Shown in pieces: positions 13,077 through 26,302 of a stretch of DNA of 64,000 nucleotides (position 1 is the first letter of the stretch; each line of letters opens with the position of its first letter). The notes beneath the pieces are model-generated. The model ran no database searches, was not told the origin of the DNA, and was given only the letters and a program-made list of their open reading frames with translations. The translations under genes were made by a program, and so were the position numbers. The DNA is from Cacajao melanocephalus (taxonomy: Eukaryota > Chordata > Mammalia > Primates > Pitheciidae), in assembly GCA_963573385.1 (NCBI GenBank), contig CAUYLG010034930.1:146225-210224 (forward strand), in the 5' to 3' direction.

Positions 13077-13482
13077 TGATATGGTTTGGCTATGCACTGC
13101 TCCCCTAATCTCATCTTGAATTGTAGCTCCCATAATCCCCACCTGTAGTGAGAGGAACCAGGCGGGAGGTAATTAAATCATGGGGGCAGATTTTTGCCTG
13201 TGCTGTTCTCATGATGGTGAATAAGTCTCATGAGACCTGATGGTCTTAGGAAGGGCAGTTCCCCTGCACATGCTCTCTTGCCTGCCACCATGTAAGACAT
13301 GCCTTGGCTCCTCCTTCACCTTCTGCTATGATCGTGAGGCTTCCCCAGCCATACAGAACTGTGAGTCCATTAAACCTCTTTTTCTCTATACTCAGTCTTG
13401 ACTGAGTAATTTATAAAGACAAAAATTACTCATTCTTGAGTAATTTATGTCTTTATTAGCAGCATGAGAATGGACTCATACA
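13077..13482 (+). mobile_element. THE1 solo LTR with local inverted duplication
   Basis: The standard THE1 landmarks are present from TGATATGGTTTGGC to GGACTCATACA. The LTR is longer than its relatives because of an extra block at about 13391-13447 in which the GACTGAGTAATTTATAAAG segment reads as the reverse complement of the LTR's own terminal CTTTATAAATTACCCAGTC region. Confidence 0.93.
13391..13447. repeat. Local inverted repeat inside the THE1 LTR
   Basis: GAGTAATTTATAAAGAC is followed at once by AAAAATTACTC and then by a second GAGTAATTTAT, so the AGTAATTT word occurs twice in direct and once in inverted orientation within 57 bases. The other THE1 copies in the window lack this block. 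Confidence 0.8.
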
Positions 13483-13484
13483 TA

Positions 13485-13735
13485 AGGAGCACCTCATGCC
13501 AAGAGTCTTAACTATTTTAAATTATTATTTGTTGTTTTCTTTAAGTTTTATTGGGCCCACGTTAATTCAGGCTCTGAGTCAGTATTATTATCAACATATT
13601 TTTGACAAAGAAATTGTCTAAGGGCCCAAAGTTATTAAGTCACATAACTGGACCCAGAACTCAGGCTTTCTGCCTTTTAATTCCTATTTCAATGTCCTTT
13701 GATGTGTCAGCCTATTTCCCGTAACCTGTACTGCC
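13485..13735 (+). mobile_element. MIR SINE, diverged
   Basis: TATTATTATCAACATATTTTTGACAAAGAAATTG, then AAGTTATTAAGTCACATAACTGGACCC and AACTCAGGCTTTCTGCC, follow in order the MIR core and 3' part ('attattatccccattttacagatgaggaaactg', 'gtaagtcacacagctagtaagtggcagagc'). Only short parts agree. A short L2-like piece may precede it. Confidence 0.55.
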
Positions 13736-15214
13736 TCCTAAATGCTACTCTACAAACTAATTTTTATAAAATGAAACTCTTTAAAAGTATAACAGTGACC
13801 TGTCATAAAAAATATGGGATTTAATAGGCACTGAATCAAGGTTTCTCTCCCTGGGCACTTGACAAGCGTGACCCACACAGTATGGAGAATAATTAGGCCT
13901 GTTTATCTACCTCCTTTCTCCTTACAGCAATAGCAGAAAAAGAAGCGGAATCTTCAAGGCTTATTCCACCATACAGAGCTATTGCTACCTAAGGCAACCT
14001 CTATTCCTGAATGCAAATGACTGAATAATTTCCATGATTCATGATTTTTTAAAATCCAAATTTAACTATTGGTCCTCACTATATCTGGAAGAAAAGACAG
14101 TCACCCTCCAATCACAGTCTTCTCATATCAAGGCACACAGAAGATAGAGAGGAAACCTGCAAAAAACCTGCCCCAATCAATCCCCAATAGCCTTAGGGTG
14201 AGTACAAATAGTGTTAAGCCTCCAACTTTGCAGTTATATGGCCAAATACTTTAGTTTTAATCACAACCAATATACTAAAAAGCAGTATTTAATCTGTGCT
14301 AAATCCAGTAAATCTGGAAAGTAGAGAGAAATAAAAAGCAAAAAGCAAGAACAAAGGAAGAGCAACCACCAGGAATTTTGCCATCCCAGATAAGTAAAAT
14401 TACTTTGACGCGGATTTTCGTAATTTATTATTTCTGCTATAACTTAATCTGTACAATGATTTTTACATAATGAGGTACTAATGTAAGGTTTTTTATTTTT
14501 ATATTTTGCTCAGCAATATCTCATGAACAATTTCTTATATCAACAAACATTTATCTACAGTTTAATTATAATGAATACTTAGTATTCAATAATCTGTTTA
14601 TGTTGAAAGTTATCTACTTGTTTTTTATATGTGATTTTTACTCCATTTTACATCTATGACATGTTCAATAGATGGGTTCCCAGCAGAACTGATAAAACAA
14701 GGAATCAGTGTATTTTTCAGCCTTTTGTTAGCCAAAGTCCTGCTGCCAGGCTGGTCTAGCCTACCCGCGCACTGGAAAGATCATGAGAATGTCACCTCAC
14801 CACAACGTTAACCACACTGATCTCCCTCTCAGGCTTTTGCCAACCTGATATAGAAAAATGCTCCTCTTTGACTTTGTTTTTATTCAACTATGAATACCGT
14901 GCACACTTCCCACAGATTTAGTCATCCTGTACAGCACTTCTTGTCACCCTTGAAATGGTTACCATGTAAGAAGTCTTCCTATACATTGTAGAATTATAAT
15001 CTGCAAATACCCAAGCTGCATTTTAGACAGACCCATCTTCCACATGAGAAAAAGAGAGCAGTGAGGGAAGAACAGTCCTAAATTTCAGGTGGGTTCTTCT
15101 AGCAGAACTTGGTACCAACAAGTTCTATGTCCAGAAAACGATAAAACAACAGTACTAGCAGTTTCAGGGTGCAAGTCACACTGCTCTATGCCCATACATG
15201 TATGAACAGTGTTA

Positions 15215-15376
15215 TGGATAGAACTGTCTTCCCCGAAGTCATATGCTGAAGCCTTAGCCCCTAATGTGACTGTATTGGAGATAGAGCCTTTAGGGAGGTG
15301 GTTAAGGTTAAATGAGGTCACAGAGTGGTAGGGTCCTAATACAACAGGACTTGGTGTGCTTATAAGAAGAGTAACA
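15215..15376 (+). mobile_element. MLT1-like LTR, 5' part
   Basis: GTTATGGATAGAACTG, GACTGTATTGGAGATAGAGCC and GGTTAAGGTTAAATGAGGTC are typical of the older MLT1-grade MaLR LTRs. It is cut at 15376 by an Alu and continues at about 15691. Confidence 0.85.
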
Positions 15377-15683
15377 GGCCAGATGCCCTGGCTCATGCTT
15401 GTAATCCCAGCACTTTGGGAGGCCGAGGTGGTGGATCATGAGGTCAGGAGTTCAAGACCAGCCTGGCCAAGATAGTGAAAACCTGTCTCTACTAAAAAAA
15501 TTAATTAATTAATTAATTAATTAGCCCAGCATGGTGGCAGGTGCCTGTAATACCAGCTACTGGGATGCTGAGGCAGGAGAATCATTTGAACCCGGGAGGT
15601 GGAGGTTTCAGTGAGCTGAGACTGCACCACTATACCCCAGCCTGGGCAACAAGGTAAGATTCCATCTCAAAAAAAAAGAAAAA
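15377..15683 (+). mobile_element. Alu SINE nested in the MLT1-like LTR
   Basis: A full dimeric Alu from GGCCAGATGCCC to an A-rich tail with G interruptions. Imperfect target-site duplications AAGAAGAGTAACA (15364-15376) and AAGAAGAGCAAAA (15684-15696) show insertion into the LTR. The mid linker carries a (TTAA)n expansion at about 15499-15523. Confidence 0.95.
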
Positions 15684-15690
15684 GAAGAAG

Positions 15691-15894
15691 AGCAAAAGAC
15701 ATCAGAGGTCTCTCTTCCCCTTTACATACACATAGACAGAGGTCATAAGAAGACACAATGAGAAAATACTGTCACGAGCCAAGAAGAGAGGTGGCCTCAT
15801 GGCATCTTGATCTTGGACTTCTGGTCTCCAGAAATACGAGAAGATAAATTTCTGCTATTTAAGCCATTTAGTCTATAGTATTGTCTTATGGCAG
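15691..15894 (+). mobile_element. MLT1-like LTR, 3' part
   Basis: Continuation of the interrupted LTR: CATCTTGATCTTGGACTTC, GTCTCCAGAAATACGAG, the AATTTCTGCTATTTAAGCC polyadenylation region and a tail near GACCAATATGA. Confidence 0.85.
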
Positions 15895-16478
15895 GATGAG
15901 CTGACCAATATGAGAAGGGTTCAATTGTTCTCACCTTTCTTCCCTTTCATTCCCCTGGGGGCTGGGTGTGGAGTCTTGGGAACTGACAGGAGCAGGGCAA
16001 AACATCTCTTGGTAACACCTTCATCTAAAATGAATCACAGGTCTCAGGAGGAGGCATATGCCCCAGCCTTGCTTCAAATCCACACGCCAGGATAAAGCAA
16101 AGCTTATAGAAAGAGGTACCCCATTGAATGAAATAAACCTACAGAACAAAACGGTACCTTAAACATCCATAATACTACCACTTCCATAAATGATGCACTA
16201 AAGAATTCAGAAAAATTGGCCAGCATGACAATAATAGCAAAAGCAGGTAGGCCCTGCACGTTGGGCCTTCTTTTCAATTTGAACTTTTATAACCATAGGT
16301 AATAAGATGTTATGATGTCCAAATGAATAGTCTAAACTCTTCTTTCCCAAATAGGAGTCTCTATAAACTTACATTACACTTGGCAACATGCTAGAATCTT
16401 ATCTGCATTTTGGAAAGCCAAACTCTCTTGCCATCAGTGCAGGGACAATATTAAATGTCATGTTTTATTGACATCCAT

Positions 16479-16481
<3 letters not shown>

Positions 16482-16515
<34 letters not shown>
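16482..16515. repeat. (CA)n microsatellite
   Basis: About 16 uninterrupted CA units. Pure dinucleotide arrays of this length usually vary between individuals. Confidence 0.98.
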
Positions 16516-16516
<1 letters not shown>

Positions 16517-16980
16517 TTCTTACTTAATATTTGAACCTGTTCTTTCTTTAGTCACTTCTGCACAGCAACTGACGACTTACACATCAAAACATGGCCATCT
16601 TCAACAGAATAACTGATGATGTCTGTGCCAGACAACCATCCAATTAAGTGACACACTCAGCATTCTTGTGTCTCTCTTACTTGGTGGTCTCCTCCTCTCC
16701 AATTTAGCAGTAACTTCCTTTGGCTATGATATGGTTTTTTCTCCTTCTTAGTTTCCCTCCCGTCTCTGTGGGCCATGACCTCTTATCCTTCCAATTCTCC
16801 ACTCATTCTGTCACTTCTGGGGTCCTAGGGCCCTCACGCTCTGAAGTCACATGCTTCAAATTCCAGCATTTCCAAACTTCAAGTACGCTGTGGAAAGCTA
16901 GGTATTTCATTAGTTAGACTTGCATTATAGCAGCCCCTAGCTGTATATGACTATCTACATTTTAATTAAAATAACATTAA

Positions 16981-17276
<296 letters not shown>

Positions 17277-17292
17277 CCTAAAAAGTCAATTA

Positions 17293-17412
17293 ATTCAATT
17301 CAACTATTCCCATTTCAAGTGCTCAACAGCTAGAGATGGCCAGTGGGTACAGTACTGAACGGTGAAAAGTAGAAGATCTCCATTACTGCAGGAAGTTCTA
17401 CTGATGGCTCCA
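17293..17412 (+). mobile_element. MER58-like hAT-Charlie DNA transposon fragment
   Basis: CCCATTTCAAGTGCTCAACAG, GGCCAGTGGGTACAGTACTG and CTCCATTACTGCAGGAAGTTCTACTG follow in order the 3' half of MER58, ending in its terminal inverted repeat. The 5' half is missing. Confidence 0.62.
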
Positions 17413-18654
17413 GTCTATACCCAATATGCAACTCTTTGATGTAATCTTCCATCAGCAGCTGAATCCAGGCAGGAGAGGTCTTGAGAAGTGGTCAGATTAC
17501 CAGGATAATCTGAAGGGAGAACTGGTGGGACTCCTGAAAGATTCTACATGGATGTGAGCCACGGAGAGAAGAGTCCAGGTGAGTCCAAGGGCTTGGCCTG
17601 AGTGACCAGTCATCAGCCAAGATGTCAAGACTGTGAGTGGAACAGACCTGGGACAAGGAAAGCCAACCTTGCCTGCAAACTTTTCAACCTGAAAGCTCCC
17701 TATGAATCCTCCATGCTGCTGACATCTGTGCAGCTGAGCTCTCTGGCCAACCACACTCTGATGTCAGTCAGGGAATGTAAAGATTGATGACTTCTAAATG
17801 TTGCTTGTCAAATCTTGTTTCCCCTCCTGTTCCTTCACTTCAGGAATGTCCCTTTTTATCTTTTTACTTAGAGTAGCTAGAAACATTTATAACTCTTCTC
17901 TCATTTCTTTTACCTTCATCCACTCACTTCAATGCCAGGGACTCCGATGTTAACTACCTTGACTTCCTACCCCCTCACACCAAACAAACAAGCAAACCCT
18001 GAATATGGCTACATTTAGCCTTCTTTCCTTCTCTCAGGTAGATCAAAGAAATGACTTCCATTTCTTCCAGAGAATACCCGCCTCCTTGTTCTTGACCCTA
18101 TGTTCTAAAACAAAAAATGTTAGCAAAATAGAATTACTTTTGCTTTTGACTTTACATCTATCATTAGGCATTACTTTCATAATTTGCCCTCACCTTACAC
18201 CCAAGGGAATAATGAAATAGGGCCTTAGAACGTCTCAAGTATTGTTATTTAAATATATATGTAAATATGAGCCATTGAATGTTTTTGAAAGTCACATATT
18301 TTGACATACGTTATCTTTAAAATCTTCTACTAAATAGGTGACATTTTAATGAATCCTACTATGTATAATTGAAAAATGAACATAAACACCTTTTTATGCA
18401 TATTAGGGTACACAGAATGTGTGAATTCGTTTTAGCAACATGAACAATATTGAGCACCTCATTTGTGTAATCACTCTCATCAACAAAACTGCAATTCTCT
18501 ACTTGTAACTAGTATGTCGCTACCAAGAGAAACAGGCATCATGTCATTCTTGCTCAGACGTGCTCTGCACATGTAAAAATGTATTCATTCTCACTTCTTA
18601 CTTTATAAAGAGAAATCTGAGGTTATCGCTTATCATAATATACACAATATAATA

Positions 18655-18795
18655 AGAGTTGTCAAAACTACATACAATGAAGGCAGAAACTCAGTCTGTC
18701 TTGGTCTATATTCAATTTCCCACAGCTAGCTCAGCATGCAATACACAGAAACTAGTTAAAATATTTGTTGAGCTAATATATGAATGATTAAAGTA
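18655..18795 (+). mobile_element. L2 LINE 3' end
   Basis: GAAGGCAGAAACTCAGTCTGTC, a degenerate 'ctagcacagtgcctggcaca' block and AAATATTTGTTGAGCTAATATATGAATG match in order the L2 3' terminus. Confidence 0.7.
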
Positions 18796-20210
18796 AAATC
18801 GGTAATAATTGCTTACAAGAGCATGTAACATAAATAAAACGGGCTTTGCATTAGGAGCATTTGTCTATGTGATATTTGAAATGATACTCCTTTATTTCAA
18901 CTCTGCTTTTCAGAAATCCTCTGACTAGTTTAATACTTTCCACTCAGTCAACTATCCAAGAATGACGTACACCTTGGGTGAGTGGCTATTAAGGTAGAAA
19001 CATTGATCAAGTAGGCTTCCGGAACCTGATACTTGTAACCAATAGCTTGCAAATAGAATGTGGCGAAACATACAGAGCACATCATGCAAGGATGGGAAGC
19101 AGCACCACTGAGCCATAGTAAGAACATGTAACTGCAAGGGCACAGGCAGACAAAGGTAGGAGGCAGAGAAATGTTCAGTTCCACCTGAGAATTTGGGGGT
19201 GTGGCATCAGGTATTATTCATGGAGTCAGCCACACAGGTCATTTGCTGCTGTAGCGGAAGATGTGATGGCAGGAGGATGGAGAGCTGGTGGGATCTCAGG
19301 GATGAGCTCATGTGTCAAACACAAGGGGATGATCATTCTACCAGTGTGTTCAGAGAGGTAGGAGCAGTGGGAGGATCAACATAGTTTGGTGGGTCAGGAA
19401 ACCCATTCTGTCTCCTTGTAAGAGGTATTAATCATTGAGGAGGATGGGACCAACTTGAATATCACCACAGACTTCAGGTCCACCTGAGTTATTATTCTTA
19501 GTGACATAAATTATGTGTAAAGGTAAAAAAGAAGCTTTTGTGGTGACTTCTACAAAGCAAAATGGAACGGTGGTGCTCACACAGGGGAGACGCCTAAGCA
19601 GCCAGGCTCTAGCAAAATGTGATCAGTGAGGATGGGAGCAGGTCTTCCTTTGGCTATGTTCCAAATGTCTCAGTCCTCTTTCTAAAGCATGATCTCAGCC
19701 ACTTTCATCTAGTCTTAATAAGCATTACAGTAACAACTTATCTATCTTAAAAATATTATTGAAAAGGTAGTGCTTTTAAAAACAAGCCAGTAGTTAAGGG
19801 TGAATCAACGGCTGCTTCTCCTGAGCTGTGCCCCAGGCAACCTTGTGACTTGAGAGCCACAGCCGACACCACAGGTGAAGCAAGGAAAACGTGCATCAGC
19901 CAAACAACAGGTCAGGTTCTCAGGGCTGAGCTGACAGATCTCTCAGCAGCAATCAGGGTACCCTCAGACCTGAGGACTGAGGGGAAAGACTAAAAAAGGG
20001 TAGGCGATGGAGTGACTGACAGTGTAATGGCAGAGGGTTAGAGTAGAGTGGAAAGGACCAGAATAAATGTATATGGGGAGACATGAGGAGCAGGAAAGAG
20101 GAGCAACTGGGCTGAGATGCAGAGAGCATGGTGTGAAACTCGAAATGATACCAGAGAAGGAAAGCGGGGGCAGCAGCCGTGCTGTTGGTAGATCCTTGCA
20201 GAAGATTTTG

Positions 20211-20521
20211 GTTTTTTTTTTTTTTGGTTTTGGTTTTGGTTTTTTTTGGAGACAGGGTCTTGCTTTGTTGCCCAGGCTGGAGTGCAGTGACATGATCTCA
20301 GCTCACTGCAACCTCCACCTCCCAGGCTCTGGTGATCCTCCCAAGTACCTGGGACTACAGGCATGTGCCACCATGCCCAGCTAATTTTTGTGCTTTTAGT
20401 AGAGACAGGGTTTCACCATGTTGCCTAGGTTGGTCTCGAACTCCTGAGCTCAAGCAATCTGCCCACCTTGGCCAAAGTACTGGGATTACAGGAATACAGG
20501 CATGAGCCACCACACCCAGCT
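20211..20521 (-). mobile_element. Alu SINE
   Basis: Complete Alu in reverse orientation. Its tail has expanded as T runs with (GGTTTT)n units at 20210-20247. The head contains a short duplication around GGAATACAGGCATGAG. AAGATTTT before and GAGGATTTT after are a probable target-site duplication. The plus-strand and minus-strand frames across it are shadows. Confidence 0.97.
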
Positions 20522-21305
20522 GAGGATTTTAAGAAATTGGATGATGACCTTGAATTTGTCAATGATCTTGAACTTGAACCTGCTAATTTCAGGAAATAAC
20601 TAATGTATAACATACTATATTATCATTGTTTTTTAAACAAAATAAGTATTGTATTTATGGATCTGCATTTTCTTGGAATTCTGTGTCATAGCCTAATAAT
20701 GGAAGTGTGGCACATACATTGTGGGCAATGTTGTCATCCTCACACATGTTGGTTCAATCGAGGCAGTCTCAGGAGTCTTTTTTAGATGGGGCCTTCATGG
20801 GGTACTATGTTATTATATTAACAAATGAAGTCTCCACAAGTGCTTGTGGAATCCTGCGGGAAGGTTAGCACAATGAGGCTGAAATCCACTGTTGTACATA
20901 TATGAGTTTCCAATGGGGTCTACACCTTCTATTTCTTCTCATTGAACACTGTCCAGACCTGTCTTTGGCAAAGCCATGCACACCCAAGATTGGATGTGCA
21001 AGTAATGACTCAGTTGTTTACCTCTAGCTGAGACTTCAGAGCTGATGTCCATACCTATACATTTGTAATAAGCCACAACCTATTACAAATAGCTCCATCA
21101 GAACCTCAGAAACACACCAAATTCAGCATGATTCCTAGTCTCTTGCACACACAAAACCTTCCTAACCTGCCTCTCATGCCTGCAATATTGCCTCCTTCAA
21201 TCAACTCCATGCATTATTTGTTAAAAGTGTCAATCTTCCTTACCAACCATCTGATCACAGGGTGCTTTTTCCCTAAATTTATTTGAGTAGATCTCTGCAC
21301 CTAAA

Positions 21306-21511
21306 CAGAGGTTTCCAGACTTTCTTTAACAGAAAATGGGTTTTATCTCATGGCTCAGTGACACATAATCATATATTTTAACTGAAACAAGATTTCATGA
21401 AAAAGGAAGGTTTATAACATGTGATGCACTGTTTTCAATTTTTTCCCTTTTATTTAAAATTCTAGTGTTACCCATTAAATTAATGGATACAAAACAGTTT
21501 GGAAACCACTG
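21306..21511. mobile_element. Possible hAT-type non-autonomous DNA transposon
   Basis: Termini CAGAGGTTTCCAGACTTT and AGTTTGGAAACCACTG are imperfect inverted repeats of the CAGTGGTTTCCAAACT type seen in hAT-Charlie MITEs. The interior is AT-rich. No matching 8-base target-site duplication is visible. Confidence 0.5.
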
Positions 21512-21552
21512 ACACAGAGGATAGTGTTCAATCTGCTTTGCATGATGTATGA

Positions 21553-21864
<312 letters not shown>

Positions 21865-22429
21865 TCCCTTCTTAGGACTGCTGCCTCTCCTCTCACACCT
21901 TACACTACACACACGAAACCTCTTGCAGCTCCCAATACATCTTATTAAATTGTATTGTGAACACGCAAGGTTCTCTTCCTGCGTGTGCACAATTCAGTTT
22001 ACCACAATCCAGTTTATCATCTTCCCTTTATCATCACCAAGACCTTTGTTGGCTACCAAACTCCCTTTCTCTTTTCGCTTTCATAGTCCCATGGAGGCAT
22101 TTCTTCCTCCATGAAGCCTTTTGGACAACTCCAGGCACCATAAATCACTTCACTTCCTCTTTACTGTTACCTTCAAAGCTTGGAACTTTCCTAAAGTATT
22201 ACATGATCATTATAAACTGTGATGATCTTATCTCTTCTGGGATTAACAAAAACTTTTCATATTTTTGAAATCGGGATGCTCCTTCATGTGACTGTAGTCC
22301 CCTCTATCTTTAATCTGTTTGAGATAAATTTTCTGTCACTTGCAACTAAAAGTGTTATTAAATCACTGATATACTCAATATCTTAGATCTATGGAAATAT
22401 CATATATTTTACATTTTGTATCTCCTAAT

Positions 22430-22545
22430 TAGTTCATGAATTCTTTGAGCACAGAAATTGGGTCTTATTCATATTTATAACCTCAGTGCCTAGAATAATG
22501 CCTACTAAAGAGCTGGCATCCTTAAATACTTACTGAATAAGTCAA
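22430..22545 (+). mobile_element. L2 LINE 3' end
   Basis: TTCTTTGAGCACAGAAATTGGGTC, AACCTCAGTGCCTAGAATAATGCC and TTAAATACTTACTGAATAAG follow the L2 tail ('agggcagggactttgtct', 'cagtgcctagcacagtgcc', 'caataaatatttgttgaatga'). Confidence 0.68.
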
Positions 22546-24540
22546 AATGAAGAACATTTATAATTTATTATCAGCCCCATTTTAAAATGTCAAGAAATTT
22601 TACACTTAAAACACTGGCACATAAATGTCCTAAAACTCTTCCCAGGTTTACAAATATAAATATTCAATATATTAAATTCAATCTACTAAATATAAATCTA
22701 TAAAAATAGAAATATTCAAATTAATGAGTTTGGTTGATACATAATATTTAAGTAGTCAAACCATATATATTTCCACCAATCAGACTTATGACTGCATTTA
22801 TAAAGGAAATATGTCTAAATAAAATTAATAATCATGATAAGGTAAGTTATAGGGTTCATCTTTACTACAAATTAGATAGTGACCCACTTCTTGAATCAAC
22901 AACCATCTTAGTTCCCCCAGACAACACAAATATGTTTCAACAGCTGATTGATGGGTTTACCAAGCTACAGAGACACTTACCCTTATGCCAGAAAAATCAA
23001 GCCTGTGATTCTAAAATTACAGAGCCATCAAACTAACAGTAGATTGAGCAGAAATTGAAATAGGCACAGTACCTTAAAATTTGGCTTTCCCAGAATAAAA
23101 GGGGAAGTTCTAATGTATTTCATAAAAAAGAATCTCAGTGGTGAATCGACTATTCTTTTGGCTGAAACTTCAAAGAAGCCCACTTAGCACGGCCCCTAAT
23201 ACAGTGTTCATCACACACTGTGACTGTCCAGAATACGCTGTCACTGCCAAATGTCTCAGGTGCTGGAGTTCCTCTCACACAGCTCCTGTAGACTTTGAAT
23301 CCATCTCTTTCACTGCATCTGGGCAAGAAACTGAACAAAAGCATCTAAGCTTATAAGTGAAACAAAACCTGTCTTCCTAAATTTTCTCCCTAGTAATAAA
23401 TATGCAGGTTCCAGCTTATATTCCCCATCTAATCATAGATTTACATCATAAAATCTGGTACACACACACACACAAATCATGCTTAAGCCAGTCACAACAA
23501 TTTTATCACTGTGAATTGCCAACTTTGACTGTCACAATCTATTAAACAGAAGGTCCCCAAATGCCAGCTACACAGTGGTTCGCAACATGTTCTTACTTCA
23601 TAGTACTTGAAAGTGTCCACTCAAATTATGGCAATTTACCCTTCACATTGATTGAAAATATGTATCTGCCACTTCACAATTTCTCAAGATACCAGAGCTC
23701 AATGACACATCTAGTTTTTCCAGAATTGTTATCAATGGGCAGTCAAGGACAAAAATCTCATGCTGCAGATAGCTGCACTCAGCCCATATGTTTAACCTAT
23801 CACAACAGAGACAGTATTATTCAGTATTTTAAAATTAATTATAAAACAGAGTTTCAACTACTCTTATACAACTTCAGTCACTACCATTGACATAGCAGCT
23901 TTTTAAATAAATATCTCTAATGACCTTAAAAGAACAAATAGAAAACAGAGACTGAATAGAGCCATAATAATTTTATAGCTGCCAAGATACGTTGACATTT
24001 TTTACACACAGATAACAAATTTTGAAATTTTAAGTTATATAATCTGCCTATTACAATACATGACTTTAAAAGCTGTGCTTAGAGAGTTAAATCTAAATTA
24101 TATATGTTTAAAAAGTATTACTGTAATTGTAAAGGTTACATGGCAAAGAAACTCTCGTTTTTTTGTATATAATCATTCAACATTACACTTTAGGGTTTCA
24201 AATATCCTGGTAAGTGATCAATAGCTAGTATTGAATAGACAAATAATTGGCTATTATGGAAAGGTGATTATCAATTCCCAGCCTTACTTTTGCCAATTTG
24301 TTTTCTGTTTTCTTTTAATTTACAATTTGTACAAATCATTACCCTGTCAAGACAAATTTATAGCATCTCTTTGCTGCCAAATTCCCTTTTTCTCCAACTA
24401 AGACTCTCAGATATTGTTTCCTTTTTAAAATACCTCCTAATGAAAATATTTTCCCTCTCACCTGCATTTACACCTTATTTGCTTATTATTTATTACTATC
24501 TCTGTTGGGTTTGGTTTGGAAGAATATGACAATTTTTAAT

Positions 24541-25082
24541 TATGTCCACAGATTCTTTCATAGTCCTATCTTCAGGAAGTAGAGGTTACCTCACCTCCCC
24601 TTGAGAGTGGGCTAGACTTAGTGACCCTTTTCACTAATAATATGGTAGAAGTGATGGTATATGATTCTGAGATAAGTTATTCAAGACACTAGGACTTCCC
24701 TATTGATCTCTCTTTGATCATTCACTCTGGGAAAGTCAGCTTCTAGGAAGACAGGATGCTCAAGCAGCCCTATGGAGAATGAGGTCCAGATAAGGAAAAA
24801 CTAAAGCCTCCTACCAACAACTGGCAAAGGACTGATACCAACAACTAATGGGCGATATGAGCAAGACATTTAGACAGCACATCTTCCAGTCCCAGGTATG
24901 CCTTTAGATGATAAAGACCTGGCTGACATTTTGACAAACATTAGAAGAAACTTTGACTCAGAAACACCCAGCTAAATGGCTCCTAGATTCTGGATTCACA
25001 GAATCTATGAGATAAATATTAGTTGTGTTAAGGTCCTAAATTCTAGGGCAACATGTTATGCAGCAACAGATAGCTAATATTG
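24541..25082 (+). mobile_element. MLT1-like MaLR solo LTR
   Basis: GAGAGTGGGCTAGACTTAGTGACC, ATGGTAGAAGTGATGG, GATCATTCACTCTGGGAAAG, CAAGCAGCCCTATGGAGA and the terminal GTTATGCAGCAACAGATAGCTAATA are landmarks of an old LTR of this class. Close to full length. Confidence 0.8.
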
Positions 25083-25849
25083 AGCGTAGTGACAGTCTTC
25101 AGGTGTTTTTGAGGTTCACTACCCAATGCTGAGGTTTCAGTGATTTAATTACAGTCTTTTTTTTTTTTGACACCAGCACATAGAATGAGTCAGCACATAG
25201 AATAAGCCAGAGATTCTGTTTCATCCCAAAATTTTATTCTATACAGTCTCTCAGAGCTTATGACTTTTCACAGACACCTCAGGAACCATCTCCAAGAAGG
25301 GTTCAAATCTAGGAAGAAATCAAGGAAAATAATGTATGAATGACTTAGCATGAGTGTAATCATGATTTCACAATACATTTTACATTTCACTGTTTAAAGA
25401 TTTCTAAAGATGTTCAAAGATTTTACTGAATAGCATATATACATATTTAAAAAGCAAGCATTTCATAAGTATTGCTGAAGTTTAGGCTGATATTTTTGGA
25501 CATGGATACCTTCTCCATGGTTTCCATAAAATAATAGCCTTATATATAAATGATGTGATGAGGATATACAATGTTTTTATGTCATAAGATGATGTAATCT
25601 TATTCATTTACTGTACCTTATTTTAAAAAATAGACCCTTGTATATTTAGGTTTCAAGTATTTCTCTTAATGACTGTGCATCGTAATCTATAATTATACAG
25701 CTATGATTAGTGCTAAGTTTCCAATGACTAATTTTCTCACAGGATTTTTGCAAGATCCTCTAAGCAAGTGTTTTTCCTGTATTATTATGCTTATACTCAA
25801 GCCAGTATTCCAGCACTTGACTTTCTTCCTAGTCTTCAACTAGTACCTT

Positions 25850-26302
25850 TCTGGTCTTGGTATGAACCAATTACATAATCTTCCAGCTCAAGGTGGAGTG
25901 AGTTAACTCTACCTTGATAAGATACTAGCGCTGCTGACTTGTTTTCTTTTCTTTTTTTTTTTTTTTTTTTTTTTTCCATCTAGGACAGCATTCACCTAAA
26001 ATCAGTCTTGCTGTTATGACTTGTTATGGTCAAGGAATTATAACTGAATACAAGCACTTAAGATCCTTTGCATGATTCTTCATCCTACCTTCTGTTTCTT
26101 CTTACTTTGAAAAACCCTATGTGTTGAATTAGGGTGGCACAGGCATAAGATATTGAAGAGTAACTATGTGGAAGCGGAGGTTTCATCTACCCACAGAGGA
26201 CCTGTTGCTTGAGTGATTCACTAGACTGCTTGTATTAAGCCAGAGAGATTTTGGTATTGCTTGTTACTATGGCATATCCAGCCCATCCTGACTGATACAC
26301 TG
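25850..26302 (+). mobile_element. MLT1-like LTR, diverged
   Basis: The 3' part has AAGCCAGAGAGATTTTGG, TTGTTACTATGGCATA and CCAGCCCATCCTGACTGATAC, the terminal pattern of an old MLT1-grade LTR. The 5' part is poorly matched and is interrupted by a long T tract. Boundaries are approximate. Confidence 0.5.
25942..25975. repeat. Long poly-T tract
   Basis: Thirty-four bases, all T except two C interruptions near its start. It has no Alu or L1 body on either side, so it is either an expanded simple repeat or the tail of an element lost by deletion. Confidence 0.95.

Noticed and set aside
15495..15523. (TTAA)n run as a regulatory or transposon target array
   Set aside because: It lies within the Alu middle linker and is explained by local expansion of the A-rich spacer.
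20038..20384. Overlapping frames of about 105-109 codons on both strands
   Set aside because: They cross an Alu and its tail; the peptides are typical Alu translations.
22788..23036. 82-codon plus-strand frame in non-repeat intron
   Set aside because: No domain, no splice context, average composition; consistent with chance.
23461..23475. Short CA run
   Set aside because: Too short to list as a microsatellite.
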